From: Brachypodium distachyon
Lineage: Eukaryota; Streptophyta; Magnoliopsida; Poales; Poaceae
Assembly (NCBI RefSeq): GCF_000005505.3
Contig: NC_016134.3
Location: forward strand, 7,918,624 to 7,982,623
Length of the DNA: 64,000 nucleotides
Direction: 5' to 3'
Shown: piece by piece, positions 24,521 to 35,373 of the stretch
Layout of the letters: every line of letters begins with the position of its first letter
How positions within the stretch are numbered: position 1 is the stretch's first letter
Notes under the pieces: model-generated
What the model saw: the letters and a program-made list of their open reading frames with translations, nothing else
Told to the model about the DNA's origin: nothing
The model's database searches: none
Program-made: the position numbers and the translations under genes

Positions 24521-26782
24521 TCACGGGTAGAACTTGCACAGGTGCTCAATGTTCCAACTATTGGGCACCGGCAAGCCTTCTTCGGTTTCCAGCCGGACAG
24601 CCCCCGGTCTGGTCACCTGCACTACCCGGAAAGGGCCTTCCCAGATTGGAGTCAACTTGTTCCCGGCCTTTGTTCCTTGTATCCGGCGCAGGACGAGGTC
24701 TCCAACCTCGAGCCCCCGGGGACGGACTCTCCTGTCATGATAACGATGGAGTCCCTGCTAGTAGCCTGCAGCTCGCACAACAGCCCGGCATCGAATCTCC
24801 TCGATGAAGGTAAGGTCATCAATCCTCTGCGTGTATTGACTCTTGTCACCGTACTCGCGTATCCGAGGTGACCCATACTTGAGCTCGAGGGGCAGCACAA
24901 CTTCTGCCCCATAGACGAGGGTAAACGGAGTTTGACCCGTCGCCCGACTTGGTGTGGTCCGCAGCGACCACATCATGGGCTAGAGTTCTTCAACCCAGTG
25001 TTTCCCGTAGCCCTTGAGCTTGTCAAAGGTTCTCGTCTTCAGCCCCCGCAGCACTTCTGCGTTGGCTCGCTCAACTTGCCCATTGCTCCTCGGATGAGCA
25101 ACAGAGGAAAAGTGAATCTTAGTGCCCATGTCCTCGCAGTAAGCATGGAACACCGCACTAGTGAATTGCATGCCATTGTCGGTGATGATGCCGTTAGGCA
25201 CACCAAACCGGCACACAATGCTCTTGAAAAACTTGATGGCTGCCTGCGCCGTGACGGCTCGGACAGGCTCCACCTTGATCCACTTCGAGAACTTGTCGAT
25301 GGCCACGAGCAAGTACTCGTAGCCGCCAATTGCTCTCGGCAACTTGCCGATAATGTCCAGCCCCCAGACCGCGAACTGCCAAGAGGACGGGATGACTTGC
25401 AGGGCTTGCGCTGGCTGGTTGCTCTTCTTGGCGTGAAACTGGCACGCTTCACAGGTCTTGACTAATTGCTCGGCATCGGCTAGTGCTGTCGGCCAGTAAA
25501 AGCCGTGCCGGAACGCTTTCCCAGCTAGTGCCCTGGAGGCCACATGGTGCGAGCATGTGCCTCGATGTATATCCTCCAGCAACGTGCGCCCTTCTTCCCG
25601 GGGCACGCAGAGGAGCATGACTCCATTAGGACGCCTCCGGTAGAGTTCCCCGTCCACCAGGGCGTACATCTTGGCTTGCCGGGCTACTCGCTCCGTGGCA
25701 ACGTCTTCCTCCGGGAGGGTCCCGTCCCTGAGGTAACGAATAATATCCATCCCCCAAGGCGGTGTCTCCCGGCTAGTGTATGCCACCAACTTGGCGGCAT
25801 GGTCTCCCGCAGCTGCAGGGTCACCTTGAGTTGTCGGGGGAGCTTCCCCGGCAACTGTCTTGGGGTCGAGAAAGGGCTTTGACTGCCTCTGCACGAACAC
25901 CCCAGGATGCACCTTGCTGCGTTCTGCTGCCCATTTGGACAGTTCATCCGCAACAAAGTTGTCCTTACGCTTCACGTGCTCAAACCGAAGTCCCTTGAAC
26001 CTGGACTCCAATTTTCGCACTTCCTCTACGTACGCTGCCATCTGAGGGCAGTCGTAGTCCTTATTTACCTGGTTGATCACGAGTTGGGAGTCCCCGCGAA
26101 CAACCAAGCGCTTGATGTCGAGGGCGATCGCCGCGCGCAGCCCGGCAAGCAGCCCCTCGTACTCTGCTGTGTTGTTGGTGGAGTTGGCGAAGTCAAGCTG
26201 TATTACAAATTTGAGCGGATCTCCAGTGGGCGACTCGATCACCACTCCGGAACCGGCGCCCTGCAAGCAGAAGGCGCCTTCGAAGTACATGACCCAGTAC
26301 CCCTCATCCAATCTGCCGGGAAGGCTCGCTTCCGGCTCTTCTTCCTCTATGCCCGTTGATGTCCACTCTGCGACGAAGTCAGCGAGAGCGGCGCTCTTAA
26401 CGCTCTTGGTGTTTGCGAAACACAGCCCGAACTCCGCTAACTCCATCCTCCACTCGGCCACCCTCCCGGTGGCTTCGCGGTTGGTGAGGGCCCGCTCTAA
26501 GCAGAACCCCGTCACCATCGTGATGCTATGTGCCTGAAAGTAGTGGTGTAGCTTCCTTGAAGCGAGCAGGATCCCAAGCAGAAGCTTGTGGACCTGCGGG
26601 TACCATACCCGGGCATCGCGCAGCACCGTGCTGACGAAATACACAGGGTGCTGCACTAGCCGCTTGCGGGGTGCAGCCTGCATGGGCTGCCCCTCGGATT
26701 CAGGGGCAGAGGCGGTACCCTGGGGTTCCTTCAGCTTGCTGGGAGCCCCCGGCCCCGGGGACTTGCTCTTCACTCTCGGCAA
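24521..26782 (-). pseudogene. Retrotransposon pol, 3' half: RNase H, zinc-binding domain, integrase
   Basis: A 600-aa open frame (24980-26782) runs into a second frame ending in a TGA at 24521-24523 (ending EHLCKFYP). In order: the end of the first RNase H region; a second RNase H-like domain with YFEGAFCLQGAG, NNTAEYEGLLAGL, VRGDSQLVINQV and KDNFVADELS; an HHCC-type zinc-binding block (HRGTCSHHVASR to CEACQFHAKK); and the integrase core with GLDIIG, ITDNGMQF and NGQVERANAE (the D, D and E residues). The C-terminal part has LVYGAE and WEGPFRV-like blocks. The acidic catalytic residues are present, but a frame change near 24.97 kb splits the integrase tail from the core. Confidence 0.85.
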
Positions 26783-27870
26783 CGAGCACGGAGCTCACTA
26801 CCTGGTCCGTCGCTGCCAGGTATAGCTGTAACGGCTCGCCCGGCTTGGCGGCGAGGAGGATTGGCGGTGATTTCAGGTATCGCTTCAAGTCCTGGAACGC
26901 CGCTTCCGCCTCAGGAGTCCAATTGATTGGACCCTTCTTCTTCATCACCTTGAAGAAAGGCAGGGCTCGCTCGCCCCGCCTTGAGATGAAATGCCCAAGC
27001 GCCGCAACGCACCCATTGAGGCGCTGGACGTCTCTAACCTTGCGGGGTGTCTCCATCTTCTCGATCGCTTCGATCTTCTGTGGGTTGGCTTCGATTCTCC
27101 TGTGAGAGACCAAGAAGGCCAGCAAGTGCCCCGAGTCCACACCGAACGTGCACTTCTCGGGGTTGAGCTTGAGCTTGATCCTGCGGAGGTTGTTGAACGT
27201 CTCCTGTAGGTCACCGACGAGTGAGTCCTTACGCCGCGACTTGATGACGATATCGTCCATGTAGGCCTCGATATTCCGGCCTAGTTGGGGTCCCAGACAC
27301 TCGCGCAGGGCACGCTGAAATGTCGAGCCTGCGTTCTTCAGTCCGAAAGGCATGCACGTGTAAAAGTAGCAGCCAACCGGGGTGATAAACGCTGTTTTCT
27401 CCTCGCCTTCGACTGCCATCTTAATTTGATGGTAGCCGGAGAAGGCATCCAAAAAGCACAAAGACTCACAACCTGCTGTAGAATCTACTATTTGATCGAT
27501 TCGAGGTACAGGGAAGGGGTCCTTAGGACATGCACGATTAAGATCAGTAAAATCTATGCACATGCGCAATTTATTTGCAGCCTTAGGGACTACAACAGGG
27601 TTTGCTAACCAAGTGGGGTACAACACTTCCCTGATCGCCCCGGCGTTCTTGAGCTTCTCCACTTCCTGCTGGATGAAGTCTTTGCGTTCTTGTGCTTGCC
27701 GACGAACCTTCTGCTTGATAGGCCCGCGTCTGGCCGCACCGCCAGCCGATGCTCGATCACCTCCCTGGGGACTCCGGAAAGATCTGATAGCTCCCAAGCG
27801 AACACATCAGAGTTCTCCCAGAGGAAGGCGACGAGGACGCTTTCCTATTTGTCGCCGAGGCTCGCACTAA
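26700..27870 (-). pseudogene. Retrotransposon reverse transcriptase region
   Basis: A 365-aa frame contains the gypsy RT blocks in order: VEKLKNAGAIRE, RMCIDFTDLNRACPKD, LDAFSGYHQI, CYFYTCMPFGLKNAGSTFQR and AYMDDIVIKS, which holds the catalytic YMDD. It continues into the connection and first RNase H region (WTPEAEAAFQDLK). The start is blurred: the preceding part (about 27.8-28.0 kb) is in another frame, and the frame is lost again near 26.78 kb, where the second pol frame takes over with overlap. Confidence 0.87.
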
Positions 27871-27991
27871 TGGAGACGGTGTGTGCCTCGTTGCCAGCAT
27901 GCAGGGACACCTTTTTGACCTTGGTGCCCTCCTCCTTTAGCTTCGTGCCCTTGGTAACGCGCGGGCTGGAGCTGGAGCTGCCCCCGGCGTC

Positions 27992-29011
27992 CTATCCGGG
28001 AGCGGCTCGTGCCTTCTTCTGTGCGGGGTGCTCACCCGCAAGTGGATCCTCGTTCCCGGCAACGTCATAGTCGCCGGAACCTGCCACTGCGGAGGTCTTC
28101 ACGACCTCGCCCACGCACCAAGCAGCGTCCTTCAGGTCGCCCTTGATGGAGAGTACGCCGTATGTTGACGGCATCGACATCACGCCATAGGCGCAATGGG
28201 TTGCCGCCATGAATTTGATCAGCGCTGGCCGACCAATGATCCCGTTGTACGGCAACGGGGTGTGAGCTACATCGAAAATGATGTGCTCAGTCCGGAACGC
28301 TTCCCGGGAACCGAAGGTCACCGGGAGCGTGATTCGCCCCATGGGCTGCACCACTCCGGGGTTGATCCCCCGGAATGGGTCGGCAGGCTTCATCTGCTCC
28401 AGGGGCAGCTGAAGCTTCTCCACCAGTACCTTAGTCACCATCACATTGTCTATGATCGGCGACACCACGAGGGGGAGTACCCCTGACCCCAAGGGACGAA
28501 TCGGGTGATCGTCCGAGTTGAAGGTGATCGGCACATGCGACCACCTCAACGGCTGCTGCGCCTCCACGCTGGGGAGGAGGGTGCAGACCTCATGTGTAAG
28601 CCGCTTCACGACAGCATGAGACGTGAGAGAGTACGCTCCCCCGTGGATGCAGGCGACGTCGTAAGGCTCCTGGAAGCCGCGCTCGTCGGCGTCGTCGCTG
28701 CAGTCATCCTCGCGCTGTTCGGCGCGAGGCTTGTCGCGTCCCTGGGGAGGCCGGTCCTTGCCGCCACGGGCTTGACCGCGACCCCCCGCGGGTTTTCCTT
28801 TGTCGCTGCCGGCTGCGCCCCGGCCTGCTCCGCTGCGGGGGTTGTTCGGGCAGTCCCGGGAGAGGTGCCCGATGTCCCCGCAGTTGAAGCAAGCCCCGGC
28901 AGTGCGGCGCTCCTCGTGGCGCTGCTCGCGCTTCTCCTTGATGGTCTGGAGAGTGCGGCAGTCTTGCATGTCGTGGGTGGCGTTGGTGTGGATGGGGCAG
29001 CGCGCGGCCAC
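27992..29011 (-). pseudogene. Retrotransposon gag end and protease region, protease active site not visible
   Basis: A 339-aa frame begins with a zinc knuckle CFNCGDIGHLSRDC (CX2CX4HX4C) of the nucleocapsid, then a Gly/Arg/Lys-rich linker. The retropepsin-like region follows (SPIIDNVMVTKVLVEKLQL ... IGRPALIKF). The IGRPAL block of the protease C-terminal half is clear. The short acidic active-site motif expected just after SPIIDNV is not seen; VLVEKLQL takes its place, which suggests a small deletion and an inactive protease. Confidence 0.75.
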
Positions 29012-29017
29012 TGCCGG

Positions 29018-30526
29018 CTAGCTCCCCGATGCTCCCGCCAACGCTGCCTTCTTGGTGGGCCTCTGGGGAGCCCCCGACTCCGCGGCAAGCACTTGCTTCC
29101 CTCCGCGTTTCTGGGAGCCCTTCTTCTCGGAGCCCTCGGGTGGGTTTGCCGCTGCTTTGGCAGCAAGCTCGGGCGCCAAGCACCCTTCCTCGGCCATCGC
29201 GCACTTGTGCACGAGAGCGTAGAGGTCCCTCGTGGACTGGATCCGGTGCATGTTCAGCTTCTCACGCATTTTCGGGTCGCGGACGTTGATGGCGTACGTG
29301 TTGATGATGGTGGCCGCTTCCGCCTCAGGGATGGAGTAGGAGAGGTTGGAGAACCTGTTGGTGAAGTCCCGCAATGTCTCCCCCGGCTTCTGCACCACCG
29401 TGTGCAGCTCCGTCATGGTTCCCGGGCGCTTGTAGCCACCCTGAAACGCGTTCACAAACTGCTTGCCCAAGTCAACCCAGGTGGCGATGGACCCTGCGGG
29501 CAGGTTGAGCAACCAGGTTGTCGATGATCATTTTAGGACCATCGGGAACCAGTTGGCCCTGACCTTGTCATCGGCACCGATAGCGTGCATGCCAAACGTG
29601 TAGGTCAGGAGGAAGTCCTTGGGATTCACAGTCCCGTCGTATGTCCCGAGCGTCGGCGCTCGACACTTGCGGGACCATGTCATCCAGCGCAGCTCGCGAG
29701 TGAACACGACGCAGCCGTCATCGACGCCCATGGGAGCATCTTCCTGCTCCTCCGGGCGCTGGCATTCTGCCTCACGCCGGCGCCGGCGCTGCAAGCGCTA
29801 GCGGAGGTCTTCCTGCTGGCGGGCGTTCAGGACGCCTCGCGCGTCACCTTCGTGACGGTCGGTGACGAGTCCGAGGACCCCACGGGATCCTCGCCTCCTT
29901 GCCCTCTCGGCGGGGGAGGGTGTTCTCCGTGATCTTAGACGCGGGGCGCGTCTCCGCGTCCTTGGTTCTGTCCCCGGCCTGAACCAGCCGGGCTGCCCTC
30001 GCCTTGCGGCTTCTGGGCAGCGAGCGCAAGGAGCGCGTGCAGCTCCGCGCTCCAAGCGTCATGCGCCGGCGTACCTTGCGGTGGCTCGTAGTGCACCATG
30101 ACACAAGCAGCAATGATAGCTTCCGCCGAGGTCTGGGCGGGAGGCTGCCCGTTCTCCGACCGGCTGCCCTCCACCCTGTCACCCGGTGCCCTCGGATGTG
30201 TGGGACGAGACTCCGCTGGCGTCGTGCATGATGCGCCGTGGTCGTGGCGCAGCTGTCGCTGCGCGTCATTAGCCCACGAGGGGACTCGCTGGTTGGCGCG
30301 CGCCACGTTGTGGTCGCTCGCGCGGCTGGCTCTGGCGCTAGGCACCGCAAGCCCCCTCAGCCGGTTGTCCGCCGACGGCCGAGGAGGCGGAGGTGGCAGG
30401 TGCGATTGTTGCTGCTGCCGTGGAGGCGACCCTCGGTCCCCTTGTGCTGGCGTCGTGGGATCGAGTGCGCATGGCGAGGGTGTCGTGCAAGTCGACCCAG
30501 GGCTCGTCTGCCTTCTTGGGCGGCAT
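29018..30526 (-). pseudogene. Retrotransposon gag (matrix/capsid), frame-shifted
   Basis: The probable gag start is an ATG at 30526 (MPPKKADEPWVDLHDT). The N-terminal part (29844-30526) changes frame at least twice. The capsid core is recognisable: YDGTVNPKDFLLTYTF (29528-29794), then LPAGSIATWVDLGKQFVNAF, ETLRDFTNRFSNLSYSI and REKLNMHRIQSTRDLY (29018-29512). One stop at about 29526 and another near 29015 break the gag from the zinc-knuckle frame. Gag packages element RNA in cytoplasmic particles; this copy cannot make an intact one. Confidence 0.8.
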
Positions 30527-30591
30527 GGCGAGCTAGTCGTTGAAGATGTCGTAGACGAAGAAGCCGGTGGTCACCCGAAGCTCTCTACACG

Positions 30592-30611
30592 CCCCCCTAC
30601 CTGGTGCGCCA
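30592..30611 (-). other. Primer-binding site of the retrotransposon
   Basis: Two bases inside the 5' LTR, the minus strand reads TGGCGCACCAGGTAGGGGGG. Its TGG start pairs with a tRNA CCA end, and it lies where the minus-strand primer site must be. The tRNA was not identified. Confidence 0.65.
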
Positions 30612-30613
30612 GA

Positions 30614-31415
30614 TGTCAAAGCACAGGTCTCCGGCATCGAGGATGCCGAGCACCCCCTTTTTGGTTCGGTGGAGGGCGAAGCGATCGCTGACACGTGAAT
30701 TTACCCAGGTTCGGGCCACCCGGAGGTGTAACACCCTACGTCCTGCTTTTTGTTGTATTCAAGATTGTATATGTTGCTTACAAGGTGTCCCGGGAGTTCC
30801 CGGTGAGATACTTGGCGATGGCTCTAACTAGGACTCAAGCTAGGGCTGATCGGAATCAAACCCTTTGATCGGTGGCATCGGTCCTCCTTTATAGACAAGG
30901 GGATACCACAGGTGCCAATGCATGCAGCGTGACACGTCTCCTAGACGCCTGTCACAGCCACACGAAATACACTTCCGCTGATCCATGCTGGACGCTATGC
31001 AGCGCCCGGTCCACTGCACACGGTAGAAAAAAAATGCTTTGTAGAGTAGTCGCCCTAGCCTTGGCAAGCAAGACTAGGCCTGCTGATAAGACTCTTGTCG
31101 GTGCATTAAATGCACTGCACCCGTCGTCTTGTCCTGTCTTCACTGTTCTGCGGGGCCCGTCTGCATGCCCGAGCGTGGGTTGCTGGGGTGCCCCTTCCCG
31201 GCTAGTTGCCGGGAGGCGTTTCCTCAGCTTTCCAAGACCGGGGTTCCCGGGGGCTTCTTATATCCTGGCCCTTAGCTTCAACTTCACCAAGGACCGTCTC
31301 CTTGAGGCAGGCTTCCCGGACTCATCGCTTCCCGGGAGGCCTTCCTGACGGGGCTTCGTCACTGGCGACCCACGCGTCCCGTATCAGTGGGACCCCGTGG
31401 GCCACTGGTACGACA
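30614..31415 (-). repeat. LTR, 5' copy in element orientation (802 bp)
   Basis: It begins TGTCAAAGCAC and ends GGTACGACA on the plus strand. Compared with the other LTR it lacks about 40 bp near its left end and a short block near 31205, and has scattered base changes. The element is therefore not brand new. Confidence 0.93.
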
Positions 31416-31755
31416 GTGTCAGGTCAGGTTTGTCGTCCGACGTTGCAACTCACAGTGGGCTTAATCAACGGTTTTGGGCCACTTGAGACAATCAGCCTGA
31501 AGAAGTGTGGTTTTCCGGGCAAATTAGAAAAATGTGTGGTTCGTTGAGAAAACTACCCGAAGAACTGTGGTTCCTTGAAATTTACTCTTTTTCCTTTGAC
31601 ATGCTTTCTTCTTTCATAGCTTGCTTTTCTTTCTTCTAAGGATCTTTTCTGCTTCTTCCTCCTCCTTTCGTCTTCCACGGCTTGCTTCTCTTCTTCCACG
31701 GATCTTGTGTTCTTCTTATTCCTCCATCGTCACCTCAGCTACTCCGCGGTCGTCA
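31416..31755. other. Target DNA resumed after the retrotransposon
   Basis: It starts with the second GTGTC copy (31416-31420). It is pyrimidine-rich from 31.58 kb (TTCTTC, TCTTCCAC phrases) and holds no gene. Its right end (CATCGTCACCTCAGCTACTC, 31728-31747) resembles the DNA just beyond the next CACTA element. Confidence 0.5.
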
Positions 31756-33795
31756 CTAGCAAAGAAACAACATCACTGGCGGGCAAGCCGCCGTCACTAA
31801 CTTCCTGCCAGTGATGTCCGCCTCATCAGTGGCGGGCGGCCTGCCCGAGAGTGATGTTTGCTCCATCAGTGACGGTCACACCACAACGCTCGACACTGAT
31901 GTTGATTTGGAGAAAAAAAAACATGGCCGGCCCCTGGCCCGCCCCAAATCCACATAGCACCACCGTCGTCAAATCCACAGCCGCCGCTCATGTCGCCACC
32001 ACCGCTCACCTTCGATGTCGCCGTTGTCCATGGTTGCAGTAGAGAGAAAGGGAGAGAGAGTGAAAGAGAGGGAGAGAGCGTGAGAGAGAGGAAGAGAGAA
32101 AGACTTACCGGTGGGGTAGATGGAGGACGGATCCCGCCGGGATCCGGCGGCTGGGTCGGCGGATCCGCTGCGGGCGCATCGAGGCAGACCGGATGAGGGC
32201 AGGGTCGGGGTGGGGATGGGAGACGGCATCCACCGCGCGCGCGGGCAACGGCAGGGACGGCACCTGCGAGAGAGAGATAGAGTTAGGGAAAAGGAGGGAG
32301 GGAGAAAAAGATGGAGAGAAGGAGAGAGGAGGAGAGAACTAACCATGCGAGGGGAGGAATCCGACGGTGGCGGCAAGGAGGATCCGCGCGAGGGGAGGAG
32401 GCGGCGCTGCGCGAGGCAAGGCCTGGCTCTTCCTCGCAATCCTCGTCGCCGGCGGCGGCAGGGGGAGAGAGAGGAGATCCTCCTCCGGTTGCCAGATCCA
32501 GGTGGACCGGTGCTCCAGGCGCCGCCGCCGGTGCTCCAGGCCCCGCGGGCGGGTGCTCCAAGCCTCGCGTAGAGGAGGGCGCGCGGGTGGAGGACAGAAG
32601 GGGGAGGTCGGGGGAGATCGATGAGATGGGGGGAGATCGGGAGAGACCGAGGAGATCGGGGGATCTGGGAGGTGGCGGCGGTAGACAGGGAGGGAGAGAG
32701 ATAGGCGTGGAGGGATTAGGGTTTGGTTTTATAGGGAGAGAGGTGGGTTGGGCCTGAAATGGTTTATTTGGCCCAACAAAGCATCAATAACGGGCTCTGT
32801 TTTAGGAACCCTCTAGTGATGGACTGAAAATGGTTTTTCATTAAAAAATGGAAAATAAACTTTTTTATCCAAACATTTGTAAATCTTTTTAGCAATATTG
32901 TATATCACGGCAAGATGCACCTTTGTGCCAAAAATGGATACAATATCGTAAACTATGTCATACAAATGGCCATTACTATGGTCGTTTGAATTGAAAACCA
33001 CAAACCTTCATAGATGATAGTACATTTTGTGAAGGATGTTTCTTGAACATTTGTCAAAATTCAAGTTTACAAATCTCTTTGGCAATATTGTTTGACATGA
33101 GAAGATCCACCTATATACGAAAAATGAATACATTATCATGAACTATGGTATACACATGGCATGTGATTTTGGTCATTTGACTTGGAACACATAAACATCA
33201 TACATGATAGTCCATTTTGTGAAGGTTTTTTTTTAACATTTGTCAAAATTCAAGTTTTTCAATTTTCCTAGCAACTAGTACACATAAGAGGACTCCATGC
33301 TAAAGAATTAACTTTTCTTACATTTGCTTAAAACCTAAAGTTCAAATATAAGAACTAACAAGATTGTACTATGTAGATCATTTTTCCAATGTTATCATAT
33401 GATATTATTGTTCCACTATGATAAGCAAGAAAAAAATAAGACTTTAGCAAAAAGAATGACATTTTTCTGATTTTTTATTAATTAGTTATGATTTTTTCAA
33501 TCTTTAAAGCTCTCCAGGGGTCATCCGTGGTGGGCCTAGATGTAAAACCCGCCAATGATGTGTGTTTTAGTGAATTTTGCGATTTTTCAGATCTAACTAT
33601 TAGTGACGGGTTTTCCTCGCCCGTCACTGATGAGGGTTCATCAGTGACGAGAGTACCACGCCCGCCACTGATGAGGGGTCATCAGTGACGGGTTTTATGC
33701 ATCCGTCACTCAGGTTCATTAGTGACGGGCTGATGATGTTCATCAGTGTGACGGGCCTTTCCCGCCCGCCACTTATGTTGTGTTTTGTAGTAGTG
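31756..33795. mobile_element. Non-autonomous CACTA element, 2040 bp
   Basis: The left end CACTAGCAAAGAAACAACA and the right end TGTTTTGTAGTAGTG are imperfect inverted repeats, flanked by the 3-bp duplication CGT (31753-31755 and 33796-33798). Subterminal repeats of GTCACTGATGA / CATCAGTGGCGGG type fill 31770-31890 and 33590-33780 in inverted orientation. The interior has a GC- and GA-rich part (32040-32720) with long meaningless frames and an AT-rich part (32800-33480). No transposase is encoded. Confidence 0.88.
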
Positions 33796-33798
33796 CGT

Positions 33799-34210
33799 CG
33801 TTTCAGATGATCTTCTCTTATCCATCACCTCAGCTGCTCCGTGGTGCTGGCGACATTTTTTACGTGTACACGATCTTGTATGCAATGCAATGAAATGTAT
33901 TCGATCTTGTATCTAGTGCAATGAAATTAATGTATCCGATTTGTATGCAGTGCGATGAAGTTCGATATTGTATGCAGCGTGTATGCAAATCAATATGAAT
34001 TTTCATTGCTGCAATATGTTTCAGTACGATCTAAATTACAAATTAGCATTCTCGCGGCTGACGTTGGATAAAAACAAACGTCACTGGTGACGAACTTTTT
34101 TTAGTCCTAAGTCTACCAGCACTTGCGCTTCTTACTTGCAAAAGCGTCAATGAACAAGCAGGTCTGAGACGTCTTGGGTGCAAAAATGTCAGAGGGATGT
34201 TTAGTAATGC
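33799..34210. repeat. Intergenic DNA with CACTA-like subterminal motifs
   Basis: 33870-33990 contains repeated phrases around TCGATCTTGTATGCAATGCAATGAA (three related copies). From 34050 to 34200 there are GCTGACGTTGG, GCGTCAATG, GAGACGTC and TGTCAGAGGG, like the subterminal repeats of the 11907 terminus in inverted order. A clean TIR is not visible. Confidence 0.4.
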
Positions 34211-34519
34211 AACGACTCGTTATAGTTTCATCTAAGAAAAAAAGAAAATTAAAGTACGATCAAGTTTATAGAAAGCATCTGTATATTTAGGAACAGAGAG
34301 GTAGTAGTAGCTATATATGTTTAGCGATGTCAGCACATCACACGATATATTATATAGCTGATGAAGAGGAAAACATCCGAGTAAATTCAGCATGCTTACG
34401 GCACAAGACGCACAGCCAGTCAATCAAGAGAAAATGCTGCTAGCTACTAGTCAGGATGAGGATACAAGCACGGGACACACGTACGTACGGCCGTCAATTC
34501 CAGGCTCGTCGTATGGAAG

Positions 34520-34652
34520 GATAAGGGCAGCCATTCATGTGTGGCTCTCGCCCTTATCAGGACGGCAGCTGCCAACACCAGCCACTCCTTCCACATCTTG
34601 CGGAGGATAGAGCAGGACTGGGTGGAGAGCCAAGCTTGGGTACGTTATATAA
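34520..34652 (+). promoter_or_regulatory. RBCS promoter: paired I-box motifs and TATA box
   Basis: GATAAGG (34520-34526) and its inverse CCTTATC (34552-34558) are I-box elements known from light-regulated RBCS promoters. An ACGT-core stretch lies upstream (CACACGTACGTACGG, 34477-34491). TATATAA at 34646-34652 is 78 bp before the start codon. Confidence 0.75.
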
Positions 34653-34729
34653 CCCCACAATGCTGACCCAGCCTCGAACCCAATAAGCTAGCAGCCTCTT
34701 CTCGCTTGCTCTACCTGCTGCTTGCAACC

Positions 34730-35373
34730 ATGGCACCCACCGTGATGGCTTCCTCCGCCACCTCCGTGGCCCCTTTCCAGGGCCTCAAGTCCACCGCCGG
34801 CCTCCCCCTCAGCCGCCGCTCCTCCAACAGCCTCGGCCGCGTCAGCAACGGCGGAAGGATCAGCTGCATGCAGGTATGTATATGTTAATTAAACAACCCC
34901 AAATTACTACATGCAGATGTAGAATTACATATATCGTCAGTAATCAATGTGTACATGAATGTCAATGCAAATGTGTTTTAATTAATTTGTAGGTGTGGCC
35001 GATCGAGGGCATCAAGAAGTTCGAGACCCTCTCGTACCTGCCCCCTCTCTCCGTGGAGTCTCTCCTGAAGCAGATCGAGTACCTGATCCGCTCCAAGTGG
35101 GTTCCTTGCCTTGAGTTCAGCAAGGTCGGCTTTGTGTTCCGTGAGCACAACAGCTCTCCTGGGTACTACGACGGGAGGTACTGGACAATGTGGAAGCTGC
35201 CCATGTTCGGGTGCACCGACGCCACGCAGGTGCTCAAGGAGCTGGAGGAGGTCAAGAAGGAGTACCCGGACGCCTACGTCCGCATCATCGGCTTCGACAA
35301 CACCCGGCAGGTGCAGTGCATCAGCTTCATCGCCTTCAAGCCACCGGGCTGCGAGGAATCCGGCAAGGCATAA
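34730..35373 (+). CDS. RBCS: Rubisco small subunit precursor, 174 aa
   Basis: The gene encodes the nuclear small subunit of ribulose-1,5-bisphosphate carboxylase/oxygenase, which joins eight plastid-made large subunits in the stroma. Exon 1 (34730-34873) and exon 2 (34993-35373) flank a 119-bp GT-AG intron at the usual grass position, two codons into the mature protein. Residues 1-46 are a Ser/Ala-rich transit peptide ([20 protein letters not shown]) ending in RISC. The mature protein starts [20 protein letters not shown] and has 128 residues. It includes the conserved [17 protein letters not shown] block and ends CEESGKA. The full length, clean frame and light-type promoter argue for an active gene. 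The sequence is close to C3 pooid grass small subunits, which is my main clue to the organism. Confidence 0.98.

Larger units (their letters stand above)
18410..31415 (-). mobile_element. Complete-length Ty3/gypsy (Tat-lineage-like) LTR retrotransposon with antisense ORF region
   Basis: A 13,006-bp unit is bounded by two LTRs (850 and 802 bp) and a perfect GTGTC duplication. Transcription runs on the minus strand: the 5' LTR is 30614-31415, followed by primer site, gag, protease region, RT, RNase H, integrase (ending at 24521), a spacer, a plus-strand antisense coding region (19677-23131) and the 3' LTR (18410-19259). RT before integrase defines gypsy. A second RNase H-like region between RT and integrase, and an antisense ORF downstream of pol, are known marks of the Tat lineage (Grande, RIRE2). 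Many frame breaks and the damaged protease mean this copy is not autonomous. Confidence 0.93.

Noticed and set aside
28505..29527. A 340-aa plus-strand open frame across gag
   Set aside because: It is the complement of gag/protease coding DNA with high GC; the minus strand shows the zinc knuckle and capsid blocks, so the plus frame is a shadow.
30592..30611. A tRNA gene or tRNA fragment near the LTR
   Set aside because: The TGG-start sequence is a primer-binding site; no cloverleaf or tRNA promoter boxes are present. No tRNA or rRNA gene was recognised anywhere in the window.
31990..32757. Several 70-150 aa frames inside the CACTA element
   Set aside because: GA- and GC-rich low complexity gives overlapping frames in many registers; none shows a transposase or captured domain.
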